A stretch of 64,000 nucleotides of DNA from Marsupella aquatica (GCA_973895155.1 OZ316898.1:9424001-9488000), one strand, 5' to 3'; positions 11,826 through 21,959 are shown, counted from the stretch's first letter. Numbers and translations: made by a program. The notes: generated by a model not told the origin, from the sequence alone.

Positions 11826-12504
11826 TCTGGCCATTGATAAGTGACGTCTGTTGAAGTGCTTGATAAGAACTTGATCCGCATGTCTCTGCACGTACAGATG
11901 CTCCCATATATCCTCGTTCAGATCCCAATCTCGATGTAGATTTCTAATCAACTAGATGGGATAATCAAACTTGTTAGCGAATGCAAGACAAAGCCCTGAA
12001 TTTGATAGCTTTTGTAAATATGGAATGAGGTCATCCCTCAAAAAGACATCATCCAACGATCCTTGAAATGACTTAGCGAACAATAATCCGCATACAGCTG
12101 TCTGGCATGTATGGGAAGGACAGGCATCAATCTGGATTATATTCTTTGGTCGATAATCTTGAAACATATCACGTAGTCTCTCGATAGATTTGAAGACAAC
12201 AGTCTTATAATTTTTCTTCACATAACCAAGATTCCAGCAATGATCCTGCGTGAACACATATATCAGCTGCGATAGGTCGGTGCTCGACAACACTTCTGAA
12301 AGTATCTGATAAACCAGTTTATCGTCGAGAATAGACCAGACCATCATATCAAAATGATCATAACAGAATTTTATAAGATCATGAAGATACGGCCTCGGAA
12401 CGACACATAGAGATCCGATATGAATTCCCGATGTCGACTTGAGCTGAGGAGTATATTTTGAAATAGAGCACAGGAAGTTGACGCGACCTGCTCCACTTAG
12501 ACAC
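11826..12504 (-). pseudogene. FCP1/NIF-like HAD domain, second copy
   Basis: The exon lies between an acceptor at 12505 (TTTATAG) and a possible donor at 11825 (GTGTAG). It has the family segments VVPRPYLHDLIKF and FDMMVWSI, plus the C-terminal DWDLNEDIWEHL-QRHADQ module seen in the other copies. The N-terminal strand (VNFLCSI) lacks the catalytic aspartates. An in-frame TAG at 11952-11954 interrupts the domain, and the frame then continues with recognisable family sequence. The phase matches the neighbouring exons (2 at the 5' side, 0 at the 3' side). The 5' intron (12505-12639) contains a palindrome copy at 12551-12570. Confidence 0.6.
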
Positions 12505-12639
12505 CTATAAATGAACAATTCGATTCTCATATTATGCAATTGCAAACAACCACGCGACCGGGCGCGTCACTCCCAAAATATAAAGTTCAATTTCAATCAA
12601 TTTATAAATAATAATTGATAATAAACAATAAACGTTTAC

Positions 12640-13899
12640 TTATTGGACTTATCCCGAGCTTCTATAGCACGGTCTTTTTCGGCAGATAAGTATTTCATAA
12701 ATTCGTCAAACTTTTCTAAATGGTCTTTATTCCCCTTATTACGAATGATCACATTTCTCCTCCAAAGATTCGTCTTATCAATATAATCTTTCTCAAGATT
12801 TTCTTGAGAGAACGTTGGAATCCCATATCCACTAAGGAGCTCGCGAAATGTCAACTTGTCAATTGACATGTCGCATAGATATGGATATAGTTTCTTTCTA
12901 AAAAATAGGTCATCATCGAGCCCAGAATATGCAGGGGTATTTACAAACGGCAGGAAACAGCAAACAGTAACAGGAAACAGAAACTGGTAACAGGAAATGA
13001 GTGGTAATTTTTTTGGAAATTTTTTTGAAATTTTTTTTGAAATTTTTTTTTGAAATTTTTTTTTTTGAAATTTTTTTTTGCTAGCGCCCGGCGCTGGTAA
13101 TGCTAGCGCCCAAAGCTAGCCAAAAATGTTATAATTTAATTGTTTTTGGAAAATTTGACGTTTTAGAAAATATTTTGACATTGTTATTTTTCCTGGTAAG
13201 AGTAAATTTTTGCTGGTAACAGGAAAATTTTTACTGGTACCAGTAAACCTGTTTCCTGTTTACTGTCACGCATGCCATACCCGAATATGCATCGGGATAC
13301 AGCGATGAATAGAAGTCATTAAGGCTCGTCTTATATGCAGCGTCATCGATAAGAATGACATTCTCGATGTTGTAATCTTTAATATCGGCGACAATGTCGG
13401 AGAGACATTTGACAAATAAGGGGATGTCATTATTATTCTTCCCAATAAGTCGAGTTGATTCTTGTCCCCATATAAATTTAATACGTTTCAAAACTTCGGG
13501 TCAAAGTATCAGCCTTACACAAGATAGAATATTTTGTTTGAACATGCACGACCAGATCGCAATGTCGTATAGATCTGCCACCTTCTCAAGAAATTCCATT
13601 AAATCAGGCCTTGGATAGATAACCTTGTGCATCTGTCTCACACCCCTTGACCAAATGGGCATCCCAGGGCTGATCTTCTCTGACCAGATAAGTACCCGAT
13701 TCAGATCGAAAATTACCAGTCTCTTCTGAACCGGTGACTTCTTTGCCGATGGATTAGGCGCCATTTGTACCTGTGATTTTTGTGCCGCAAGGTTTGGAGA
13801 ACGTACTAGAACAGTCTGTTTGTTTCCCGCCTCCTGACGATCACCGGACTTCCGGACTGGTGCCTTCGATACTCGATCAGGGGGTTTCGGGATAGGCTT
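12640..13899 (-). pseudogene. FCP1/NIF-like HAD domain, first copy, interrupted by a stop and a MITE
   Basis: The exon runs from an acceptor at 13900 (TTTTACAG) to a donor at 12639 (GTAAAC). It begins with a basic, proline-rich linker (KPIPKPPDRVSK), then KRLVIFDLNRVLIW, YPRPDLMEFLEK and YDIAIWS, and later FIWGQES, NVILIDD and a C-terminal module. In FCP1/SCP phosphatases the first motif is DLDxTL; here the second Asp is Asn (DLN), so catalysis is doubtful. An in-frame TGA lies at 13501-13503. A 349-bp element with a 9-bp target duplication splits the exon at 12934-13282; without it the frame is continuous. The exon is in phase with the Ulp1-like exon upstream, implying one fused protein. Confidence 0.65.
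12934..13282. mobile_element. MITE (MULE-like?) inserted in the FCP1-like exon
   Basis: The 349-bp insertion is flanked by a perfect 9-bp direct repeat GAATATGCA (12925-12933 and 13283-13291). Its ends are imperfect inverted repeats beginning GGGGTATTTAC and, on the other strand, GGGTATGGCA. Both are followed by subterminal repeats such as CAGTAAACAGGAAACAG and CTGGTAACAGG. The middle holds T-runs and a GCTAGCGCC hairpin-like segment. The 9-bp duplication suggests the Mutator superfamily. It has no coding capacity. Confidence 0.8.
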
Positions 13900-13985
13900 C
13901 TGTAAAACATGAAGAAATGAAAATAAGTTTATAACGCGAACGGTCGCGTGACTACAAAGAGAGACACTGAAATGAAGTGTATTAC

Positions 13986-14774
13986 CTGTACAAGATGGTC
14001 GTTCAGTGCTGGAATTCCGCCGGAAATATCAATCATAGCAACACGGATCCCGATAACTAGGTTACCACCGGACGTCGGCTTGCGGAAGTCCATGTCAAAT
14101 AACGACAAGACTATCTCCCTACGGAATTTCTCAATTTGATCCGCGGCAAAATTAATTTTGTTTCCTTGACACAAGCACTTGGCGTATCTCAAGATAAACA
14201 CACCACAACTGCGGCCGTCACTTTGGTGAGGAATATCATTCCGATATATCCGTTCCCAACCTGAGAGATCCAAGTTGACACCAGTTCTCCAGCCAATTTC
14301 GTCGGCGTAGTACTTTCCAACAATATCTAGCACCACAGGATTTTGTCGATTATGAACTAGAGAATCTAGGTACTCCAGCCGTTTCTCCTTCGGATACACA
14401 ACTACCAATGACCAATATTCTTTCATAGCATTGTGTATTGGACAGACCAGTTTATCGTATTGACTGATTTTTAGCAGAAACTCCTTTGTCCAAGCTGCTC
14501 TCTCCTCGTCGAAAATGGTAGGATCCATGGAGAGAAGCTCAAAATGGTGTGTTTGGAAGAATTTGACAAGGTCTGACTTTCCAACTCTATCGAGAATCAG
14601 TTCGAGAAAACTCAAATAAACGTTAATTATATCATCGATGAGCAACTCGCGCGGTCTCAGACACATCATATATTTCCTCTTGATCGAGTGTTGTAAGAAC
14701 TTGGTCAATAGCTCTTCCATATCCTTAGAAGGATCAAGGCATTGATCTATTCGACTAGCCAAATTTTCAAAAAA
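13986..14774 (-). pseudogene. Ulp1-like (peptidase C48) domain exon
   Basis: The exon lies between an acceptor at 14775 (TTTTTTGCAG) and a donor at 13985 (GTAATA). The Ulp1/SENP signature is visible: WSLVVVYPKEKRLEYLDSL (the strand pair ending in the catalytic Asp) and IPHQSDGRSCGVFILRYA (oxyanion Gln and catalytic Cys). The His normally in HW is Tyr (codon 14415-14417), one C-to-T change away, so the triad is broken. Ulp1 domains cleave SUMO or SUMO-like modifiers and are often captured by plant MULE and CACTA elements. The exon is in phase 0 with the FCP1-like exon downstream across an 86-bp intron that contains a palindrome copy at 13933. Confidence 0.65.
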
Positions 14775-14907
14775 CTGCAAAAAATAGAGATTTCAGTACG
14801 CCTTCAAATAACGTACTGAGGTTGTAGCCTAAGGGTTCTACCTCAGAAAACAAAAACAATAACAAATCAATAATAAAATAATGACGTCTATAATAGAAAC
14901 TTTAAGC

Positions 14908-16637
14908 TTATAGCTTGCGAATGACCTTTGGATTGGGTGGATCCGGCCTTTTCGCAGCTGATCTCTTGGGTGCCTCAATCGCAACATCCTTCAGCCCTCC
15001 TCGAGACCGTAGTGATCGCTCCACCGGACCAGTTTGCAAAGGTTGGAGCGATGAGGCGGGAAGACCTTCAAATGGTTGTGGCATTTGATTGAAATATTCC
15101 ACAATCTGGGAATCCGATTCCAAAATATCCGGTGCCACAATTTCTGCGCGAGTGACCTCTGCAATATATCGGGGTCGAGACCATGAACCCGGTCGCGTCA
15201 AGTCAGCTGTTAGTCTCTTAACGACTTGAGCCGAGTCTGGTGCCAAAGACGTTCCCAGGTCTTGCACTCGATTCTCGAAAAAGCAGACATTATTGATGAT
15301 TGTCTCCATTCTGGATGCAGTGGCAGTCTTCTCCACGGTAATCAAAAGACCCTTCCAATATTGCAAAGCAAGGATTGCCTGGACCCGGAGCTGCTCCGGT
15401 GAATATTTATTCCAATCATCCAACGAGACCGTACTTAAGGGTGGATCGTTAAATTCAAACTCCGGGCGAAGAAAATAGTCTAATATTTTCTTCTTAACTG
15501 CAACTGAGGGTGAAGGAGGCTTCTTCAAATTCAGCCTTATTTTTGGTAGACGTTGTGCCTCAAGAATAAGCGAAAGATCCTTGGCCCTCTCGGCCTCCTT
15601 CCTCGTTGCCTCCAGTCTTGCGGCTTCTTCTCTCTCCAGTCTTGCGGAATCAACCTTTTCCGCCTCCAACTTCTCCGCCTCCACCATCTCCGGTCTTCCG
15701 GTCTCGTTTGCCATCCTCTCGGCCAGCAGCCTCTCAGCTGCCACACTCTCTGCCTTGGCCCTATTTGCCTCTGTCACTAAAAGGACTCTCGCAGCCTCCG
15801 CTTTCTCAGCCTGGGCTTTCTCAGCCTCCGCATTCTCAGCCTCCGCTTTCTCGGCCTCCGCTTTCTCAGCCTGGGCTTTCTCAGCCTGGGTTTTCTCCGC
15901 CTCCCCTTTCTCAGCCTGGGCTTTCTCAGCCTCCCCTTTCTCAGCCTGGGCTTTCTCGGCCTCCGCTTTCTTGGCCTCCGCTTTCTCAGCCTCCGCTTTC
16001 TTAGCCTGGGCTTTCTCAGCCTGGGCTTTCTACGCCTGGGCTTTCTCCGCCTAGGCTTTCTCCTTCTTCTTCGCGGCAGTTGCTTTTCTAGCTGCTGCCT
16101 TTTTCTTCTTAGCCTCCTTCTTTTGAAGCGCCTCTTGCCGGGCCGCCTCTTGTCGGGACGCCTCCTCCTGCCGGGCCGCCTCCTTCTTTTGAAGCTCCTC
16201 TTGCCGGGCCGCCTCCTGTCGGGCCTCCTCCAGCCGGGCCTCCTCCAGCCGGGCCTCCTCCTGCCGGGCCGCCTCCTGCCGGGCCTCCTCCAGCCGGGCC
16301 TCCTCCTGCCGGGCCGCCTCCTCTCGGTCCACCTCATGTCGAGGCTCCTGTGTGGCCTCTTCATCAGAGTCCTCAACATCCTCAGAACCCTCCATCTCCT
16401 CGTCCTCTTCATCAGCGTCCTCAGCGTCCTTCATCTCCTCTCCGTCACTCTCTTCATCTCCTCTATTGTCGGAATCTCCGATGTCGTTCTGCGTATCGGT
16501 CATCCACTCTGGATCTTGGTCATTGACATCCCCATCTGCGTCACCTTCTGCATCACCTTCCATGTCACCTTCCCCCTCACCATCCGAATCACCATTGCTC
16601 CCTGCATCCTCAACATTGAAGCCGCAGTCGACTTGAT
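14908..16637 (-). pseudogene. Acidic region plus Ala-Glu-Lys repeat coiled coil
   Basis: After an acceptor at 16638 (TTTATTCAG) the frame encodes a Gly/Asp/Glu-rich acidic segment (GEGEGDMEGDAEGD, DADEEDEEMEGSED). It then has Glu-Ala-Arg-rich repeats (EEARQEAARQEE), then about 30 short repeats of the type AEKAQAEKAEAEK (15.79-16.05 kb), and a less repetitive C-terminal part with helical, Leu-rich segments. Two in-frame TAG codons, at 16030-16032 and 16051-16053, interrupt the repeat. The Ala/Glu/Lys composition predicts a long single helix or coiled coil. It may join the Ulp1-like exon through a donor at 14925 (GTCATT, phase 0), or end at the TAA at 14908. The function is unknown. Confidence 0.55.
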
Positions 16638-16765
16638 CTGAATAAAATCAAATCATTTGATAAGAATGACTCACGCGCATATTCGCGTGAAAAGAAATGT
16701 TATGAATGTCCACGCGCTTGTTCGCGTGACGCAATAAAAAGTAAGAGGTTTCAAAAGTAACCTAC

Positions 16766-17087
16766 CTTGGATTGGCCCACTAGGGTACTCCGTTGGTCGA
16801 ATGTACAATCAATCAGAATCTTCAGAGAGTGCATACTCTTGCAATAATTGATTACAAATATTATCAGGGATATGTTGTTCGTGGAGGACATCCAAAAGAT
16901 CATCCCTGAGAGCAGTTATGGATGGACGGTACTTCATTAATTTATCTATACATTTTTCTATACTAGCCCGTACTGGGTCAATCAATGACAACGTTGTATC
17001 AATTGTCGCCGTGGTGTGTTGCAAGAAACAAGACAACTCCCTATGCGTTGCCACAGGGCAGTAATATTTTACATTGGATCCAGCATC
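16766..17087 (-). pseudogene. Small exon of the same locus, unknown function
   Basis: Strong splice signals bound the exon: an acceptor at 17088 (TTTTTTTACAG) and a donor at 16765 (GTAGGT). It encodes a helical stretch with ATHRELSCFLQ, TTLSLIDPVRASIEKCIDKLM and DDLLDVLHEQHIPDN. An in-frame TGA lies at 16809-16811, after which the frame stays open to the donor. The phase is 0 on entry and 1 on exit, matching both neighbours. The intron downstream (16638-16765) holds two palindrome copies, at 16671 and 16710. Confidence 0.5.
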
Positions 17088-17187
17088 CTGTAAAAAAAGC
17101 CAAAATTAGTTCACAATATTAATTGAGAATATAATAATCTAAATAATCTTAAAATCGAAACCCCAAAATATAAATCTCAAAACTTAC

Positions 17188-18492
17188 CATTAAGCACTGG
17201 ATCAAGTTCGTTCCCTCATCGAAGCATATAGCCCATTCCCCACATTGGACGAATTGACTAACAATACTTTCAAAGAATGGAAGTATCTTTTATGGGGAAG
17301 GTGTCGTGAACTTGCCGCTCTCTTCAAAATTGGCTATCTTCTCAATCCGATATTTGGAGACCAATTGGAACTCGAGGGCTTGTGGATCGCCCATTGTGCT
17401 GAAGGCCAAGCTGTGAAAAGCGTAGGTTACAATAAGCTTCTTCTCCTTTGGCCGCTTCTGAATATAATGGCTATCGACAGCAACGTAGTGTGTGTACTTC
17501 CCTAATTCCGGTTTGATTAAGTAAGACTCAACGGGAGAGGCTACAATAATAACCACATGGTGTGGTTTTGCCCCTATCTCGCTAGTAGCATGAAATAACC
17601 CCTCATAGAATGAGCAATTTGGCGGACGCAAATCTCCCATTGATGAGGGATCAAAATAAATCAAGCTCGCAAGGTTCTTGTCTTCACGTATGATACATTC
17701 TACAAACCCAGCATTTTTTATATCATGCAGGGATCGCAATTTCAGCCTCTCACCGACCGACCGCACTAGTTGGTTTCCTTGACTATCAACTGATTTATGT
17801 ATTCCTTCCACCAACCTATAGAATATTGGGTCGATCTCTTTCAACAAATTATCATTACTAATATTTACAATTAAGCACTTCTTCAGATAACCACTCAACG
17901 CATCTCTCAACTGCTTCAGCACCATCTTGTCGAGCTTAAAGCGATCAATCATTCCTTTGACCCGCAATTTCCGCGTTGAATCTGTCAGACTTTTCAGCTC
18001 CGTCCGGGTGGATGTATCCCCGTTGAGTTTACTCAATAATAAAATCTCAAACTCAACTTTCGTCTTCTTCTTTATACAGAATTGCTCCAAACTCATGCTG
18101 GTCGTTGACAACACTGGAGCCTCAGAGGACTTCCTCGCCTTCCCAGATTTCACTTTGATGCTTTGGTTTTTGAGTATAGACAGTCTTCCGCTCAACATAT
18201 ATTCCGCTGCCTTTTGAAGAACCGAGTCTGAGCACCCTTGACAAGAACGGAACGTCTTCTTCAGAAGATGATAAGCACATGGATTATCCGCAATTTTGAC
18301 GGTGTCCCTCTGTAAAATTCCGTTGTAAATTACAAGCTCTCCTGTCCTTGATAGTTCGTAGACCTCCATCCACTTCTTGAATGTTTCATCCTCCATTGTA
18401 AAGAGAAATGGAGCCAATTCTCCAAATTTCATCATTTCGTTCTTCCCCATTTGAGCCCATGGGCAAACAAAACTCGTAGCTCTCATAAATAC
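17188..18492 (-). pseudogene. Large unknown exon of the palindrome-tagged locus
   Basis: The acceptor at 18493 (GTTTTTCAG) and donor at 17187 (GTAAGT) are both good. The exon encodes about 435 residues with no domain that I can name. Features seen: ENPCAYHLLKKTF-CQGC (a CxxC), a basic KSGKARKSSE patch, a helical central part, and a C-terminal alpha/beta-like region with ASLIYFDPSSMGDLRPPN, PHHVVIIVASP and GEWAICFDEGTN. The alternation of hydrophobic strands with D/P-rich loops is faintly like a Rossmann-type fold, but this is weak. An in-frame TAA at 17290-17292 is followed by 34 more codons in frame before the donor. Confidence 0.5.
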
Positions 18493-18591
18493 CTGAAAAA
18501 CAATGGAAACATGACAATTCTAAGCTTGACGCGACCGTTCGCGTGACAAAAGTTTAAACGATAATGTGATCGAAGAGGGTTATTTATATAC

Positions 18592-19830
18592 CTTCCAATT
18601 TGGATGACGATAATGTGATCCAGGCCGCCCAAATGAGTTCCAGATATGACGACACTGTCGTACAATGGTGAGAAATTGTCCTTCTTCCATTGATGTTTGA
18701 TGATAGTGGTTCAGAGCTTTCGATAATCCCATCAAATGAACATTATTGTCGTTGTTGAGCGTTGCCCAAAACATTACACCTTCTACAGTACCGCAAGCGT
18801 CTCGTACAACTTGGCTGACTTTGTCATCCTCTTTCAGCAATTTGTACGCCATTATTGTGTGCTAGCCTCCGAGTATCCAAAAATGATTGGTCATAATGTC
18901 CTCCTCCTTTGGCGCCGAATCGTAGGGCGCCCCATTGTAGTCAGGATCTCTGTCGGCCTCCGACTGAACCCACTTCACAAGGACTAAAAAGCAGCATCGC
19001 TTTTTGAACTTTATAGCCGAATGAGAGAGGAGTGAATTCTTTAGCCTATCTGTGTAATCCTGATTCCACTCTCGGCACTTGATGTGGTCCGGTGCAAGAT
19101 GACAACGTGATGTCTCAACAAAAAATGACTTGCTGTTAAATATATTCACAGCACTATATTCTTTGAGGAAAGAATCGAACAGAGCCCCGACATTTGCTGA
19201 GGTAATTACTTTCAGAAGATTCTCCACCGAGTATACTTCAACCTTGCTCACTGGCGGGGCCTTTCCCAAGCGAAATCACTGGTTGAAAGGAACTCTCTGG
19301 AACTCAAGTACGTCAATAATGTATTGACAAATCAAATCTCCCGTTGATCCCTCTGGATCGGAAGGATATCCCACACTAGTAACCTTTTCCAAGGCGTGCC
19401 TTGCACCTAGAAGATCATCGATTCTGGGCTGATTGAAGGTTACATATTGCGTTCGATCCAAACAAATGCTTATTTTGTCATCCTACTGGTCGTCGCTGAC
19501 TAACAGAACCAATCCCTCTGTACACTCTTTAACTTTCATGTTCTTCTCAAAGAAACACCCAAGAATTTGTGATCTCTCCAAAACTGTAGCTTTATCATTT
19601 TTTGCCACCACAAGACGGACAGCCCCATTGCGAACGACTATTCCAAAATCGGATATCTCAGTCGATTCAAAGAGATGGATACTCTTTGTCTCCGTTGTTC
19701 TCTCTCTGATTGACTTTCCTCGATATGCAAGTATGGATGTCTCCGTGGGAGTCATTTTTGTCTTGGCTTTCTTACGAGAAGCAGCTTTGGATGAGTCTCT
19801 TTTCCGCTTTGAAGTTCCGGTAGGATCCAT
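18592..19830 (-). pseudogene. Basic (NLS-bearing) first exon of the spliceable locus, unknown function
   Basis: It starts at an ATG (19830) two bases after an acceptor-like TCTGTTTCAG, and ends at a donor at 18591 (GTATAT). The N-terminus carries a bipartite-type nuclear localisation pattern (KRKRDSSKAASRKKAKTK). The remainder looks globular (GIVVRNGAVRLVVAK, QPRIDDLLGARHALEKV, CCFLVLVKWVQSEADRDPDY) but matches no family that I recognise. Three in-frame stops occur: TAG at 19483, TGA at 19276, TAG at 18862. In each case the same frame stays open on both sides for 60 or more codons. The downstream intron carries a palindrome copy at 18528; another lies upstream at 19881. Confidence 0.5.
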
Positions 19831-19941
19831 TCTGAAACAGACAAATATTGAAAGTTAAACGTTTATTATAAAATACTAACATGCGCATGGTCGCGTCGTG
19901 CCGAATTACATTTTAGGAATGTTTATCCTGACCCAATCTTC

Positions 19942-20436
19942 TCACTCATCTTCATCTAACCAAAACCAAAGGTTCCTAAACGTCTCAAGTTCAGATCCTT
20001 CAAATCCACCCAGAATGTCCAGCGGCGAGAGAGTTTTGATGGATTCTGTAAATCTTAATGCTACACTCCATGAAGTCAAATGCCTTCGAAGCAATTCATA
20101 TCCTGGTCTATCAGTGAAGTCGTAAGCTACCAAGGTGACCATCGCCCAAGTACTACTATAAGTAACTATGTGGCACCACTTCTTCCTGACTGTTTGAATG
20201 GCGATCAAGTCCATGTCCCAATTTTTAATCGCAGTATCCGACAAATTTCCAAGACAGTGGAAAAACTCTTTGACTAATGGCCAAATATATTTCTCGACAA
20301 TATCGTCCGGAAGACCGGGTATCAGGTCTTCAACTTGACTCCATATCATGTTTTGGTTGATAACCTTTGCACGTGCAATGCGCTCCATCATCATTTGACG
20401 ATGAGATTTTCGATTCATGTCAAAGGACTGCAGCAT
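19942..20436 (-). CDS. F-box-like module 3
   Basis: The open frame of 164 residues contains an F-box-like core, LIPGLPDDIVEKYIWPLVKEF, followed after an insert by VRKKWCHIVTYSSTWAMV, equivalent to the CKxW/LxxxxxxW half of an F-box. F-box domains bind SKP1 in SCF ubiquitin ligases. The first Met overlaps an acceptor-like ATGCTGCAG, so the true 5' end may be an upstream exon. An open stretch at 20471-20653 on the same strand is a candidate, but its splice phase does not fit. The TGA after DEDE at 19942 is followed by 13 more open codons and a possible donor, so this too may be a nonsense codon. Confidence 0.5.
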   Translation of the reverse strand: MLQSFDMNRKSHRQMMMERIARAKVINQNMIWSQVEDLIPGLPDDIVEKYIWPLVKEFFHCLGNLSDTAIKNWDMDLIAIQTVRKKWCHIVTYSSTWAMVTLVAYDFTDRPGYELLRRHLTSWSVALRFTESIKTLSPLDILGGFEGSELETFRNLWFWLDEDE

Positions 20437-20832
20437 AATATGGAAAAGATTAAGAACAAGAACCTATCCATTAAGAATTGGGACCACCTAGATTCTGAGA
20501 AAATCTACCAAACCTTTCGATTAGAACATCTCGTTCTTCCTCAACTAAATTGTTATATTTGTTCGTAATCAATGCGATTTTGTCAGAAGTAGTAGTCCCA
20601 AGAACAGATATTTCTGGAAGCATAGAAATATCCTGTCGACTCAGGGGTCTCACTATATGGGGACCTACCCATCACCTGCGACGTTTTTAGGCCTCGGACC
20701 CCCTAAAATGTAAGAAAAAATTATTATTTTTTAACCCCTATAAAGTTGGAATATTCTTGGAATATTCCAAAAAATGGACTAAAAAGGCCCTAATGTTCTT
20801 ATAAGTCTCAAAATTGAATTTAAAAGACCCTA

Positions 20833-21342
20833 TTATTCTTCTACAAAAATTCTTAAGTCTTCCCTTACAACCAATAAAATGACCCTATCCTTCGTCGCAC
20901 GTGATATGCCATTTTTGTGGAAGTGAAACCCCCGAGCCTGTCGAATAACTCGACAGACTGAGTCAAATTCCAACTCGCCAATTTCGGGTATGTCGTAAAG
21001 AGCTTCATTTGCGACATCGACAATCCAGTTTGCTTGTTTGAGGATAGCCCATAACCTTGTATTTGTAACTAAAAAGTTCCACTTCTTGCTACAAGCTCCA
21101 AGCCGAATAAGGTCTCGGACCCTATCGATAACCAAATCGTTATCGAGGTATCGATATCCACGCAATCTTTCAATTGAAATAAAGTGTTCGTAGAGTATTG
21201 GCCAAATGTTTGAAATGACCAAAACATCTGGTATTCCTCCAATGAGACTAGAGGAGGTTTCATCCAGCGTATCCCATATTGTTTTCTGTTTCCTTTCATG
21301 AGATGAAAGGAAATCTTGAGCCTCATTCAAACGTTGGCTCAT
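20833..21342 (-). CDS. F-box-like module 2
   Basis: The frame encodes 169 residues from an ATG at 21342, one base after an acceptor-like AAAAGCAG. The F-box-like core is IGGIPDVLVISNIWPILYEHF, and the second half is RLGACSKKWNFLVTNTRLWAIL. It is similar to the modules on either side in order, spacing and the invariant IWP, so it is a tandem paralogue. The spacer upstream (21343-21407) has a palindrome copy at 21384. The 180 bp downstream (20654-20832) are AT-rich non-coding sequence with an inverted GGAATATTC pair. Confidence 0.55.
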   Translation of the reverse strand: MSQRLNEAQDFLSSHERKQKTIWDTLDETSSSLIGGIPDVLVISNIWPILYEHFISIERLRGYRYLDNDLVIDRVRDLIRLGACSKKWNFLVTNTRLWAILKQANWIVDVANEALYDIPEIGELEFDSVCRVIRQARGFHFHKNGISRATKDRVILLVVREDLRIFVEE

Positions 21343-21407
21343 CCTGCTTTTATCATATCACAAAACATTGTTAGAAGACATACGACGCGCTTGGTCACGT
21401 AAGTTAA

Positions 21408-21959
21408 CTAGAATTCCTTAAAAGCGTAGATGTCAGCCTCAAGGTATCCAACTTCGTGGCATCTGACTATAAATTTCCATTTTTCAAGAGGGTGAAGAGC
21501 ATCGTAAGTCTTCGTCAAGAGTTCCCTAAGATCTCTGGACATTGACCCCATGAATTTAATTCTTGGGTATTTCTGGAAGAAACTTTGAACTGTCGATGAG
21601 AGAGACTCATTTCCGATCGGTTTAGTAGGATTTCGTGGGAAAGCCAAATCTAATAAACTCAACTTGATTACACCCAGAAGATAGGTATTCCCAACAAGGT
21701 GGCGCCATCTGCGACACACCGAAGATAGTCCTACAAACTCATCCAATTCCTTTATTGAGAAATTTCCTGCATTAGCCAAGGAATTAAAAGTCTCCTTGAT
21801 CCGAGGCCATATCAATTCTGCGACAATGAAATCTGGAAGTCCAGGTAGTAGTGTTTCAACAAATACAGAATATCCCGCCAGTAGACCATCTTGGCTTCTG
21901 TCCAAAACGTCAAATATTGGGCATAGATATCTGAAGCTCTCCAGACCAAGTTCGCCCAT
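21408..21959 (-). CDS. F-box-like module 1
   Basis: The frame encodes 183 residues from the ATG at 21959. An open extension upstream (to 21989) has no ATG. This is the clearest F-box of the three: LLPGLPDFIVAELIWPRIKETF and then LDEFVGLSSVCRRWRHLVGNTYLLGVI, with the conserved VCRRWRxL segment. No leucine-rich, Kelch or other substrate-binding repeats follow, so the protein would be short for an F-box protein. It is the most upstream coding piece before the palindromic arrays, and a palindrome copy lies just upstream at 21999. Confidence 0.6.
   Translation of the reverse strand: MGELGLESFRYLCPIFDVLDRSQDGLLAGYSVFVETLLPGLPDFIVAELIWPRIKETFNSLANAGNFSIKELDEFVGLSSVCRRWRHLVGNTYLLGVIKLSLLDLAFPRNPTKPIGNESLSSTVQSFFQKYPRIKFMGSMSRDLRELLTKTYDALHPLEKWKFIVRCHEVGYLEADIYAFKEF

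Noticed and set aside
15777-16412. Arg/Pro-rich ORF and several plus-strand Ser/Ala-rich or Leu-rich ORFs over the AEK repeat
   Set aside because: These are shadow frames of the low-complexity Ala/Glu/Lys coding repeat. The frame linked by splice sites to its neighbours is the minus-strand acidic/AEK frame.
20471-20653. Upstream exon of F-box-like module 3
   Set aside because: It is open and on the right strand, but the plausible donor leaves phase 1 while the acceptor needs phase 0, and there is no ATG at its start.
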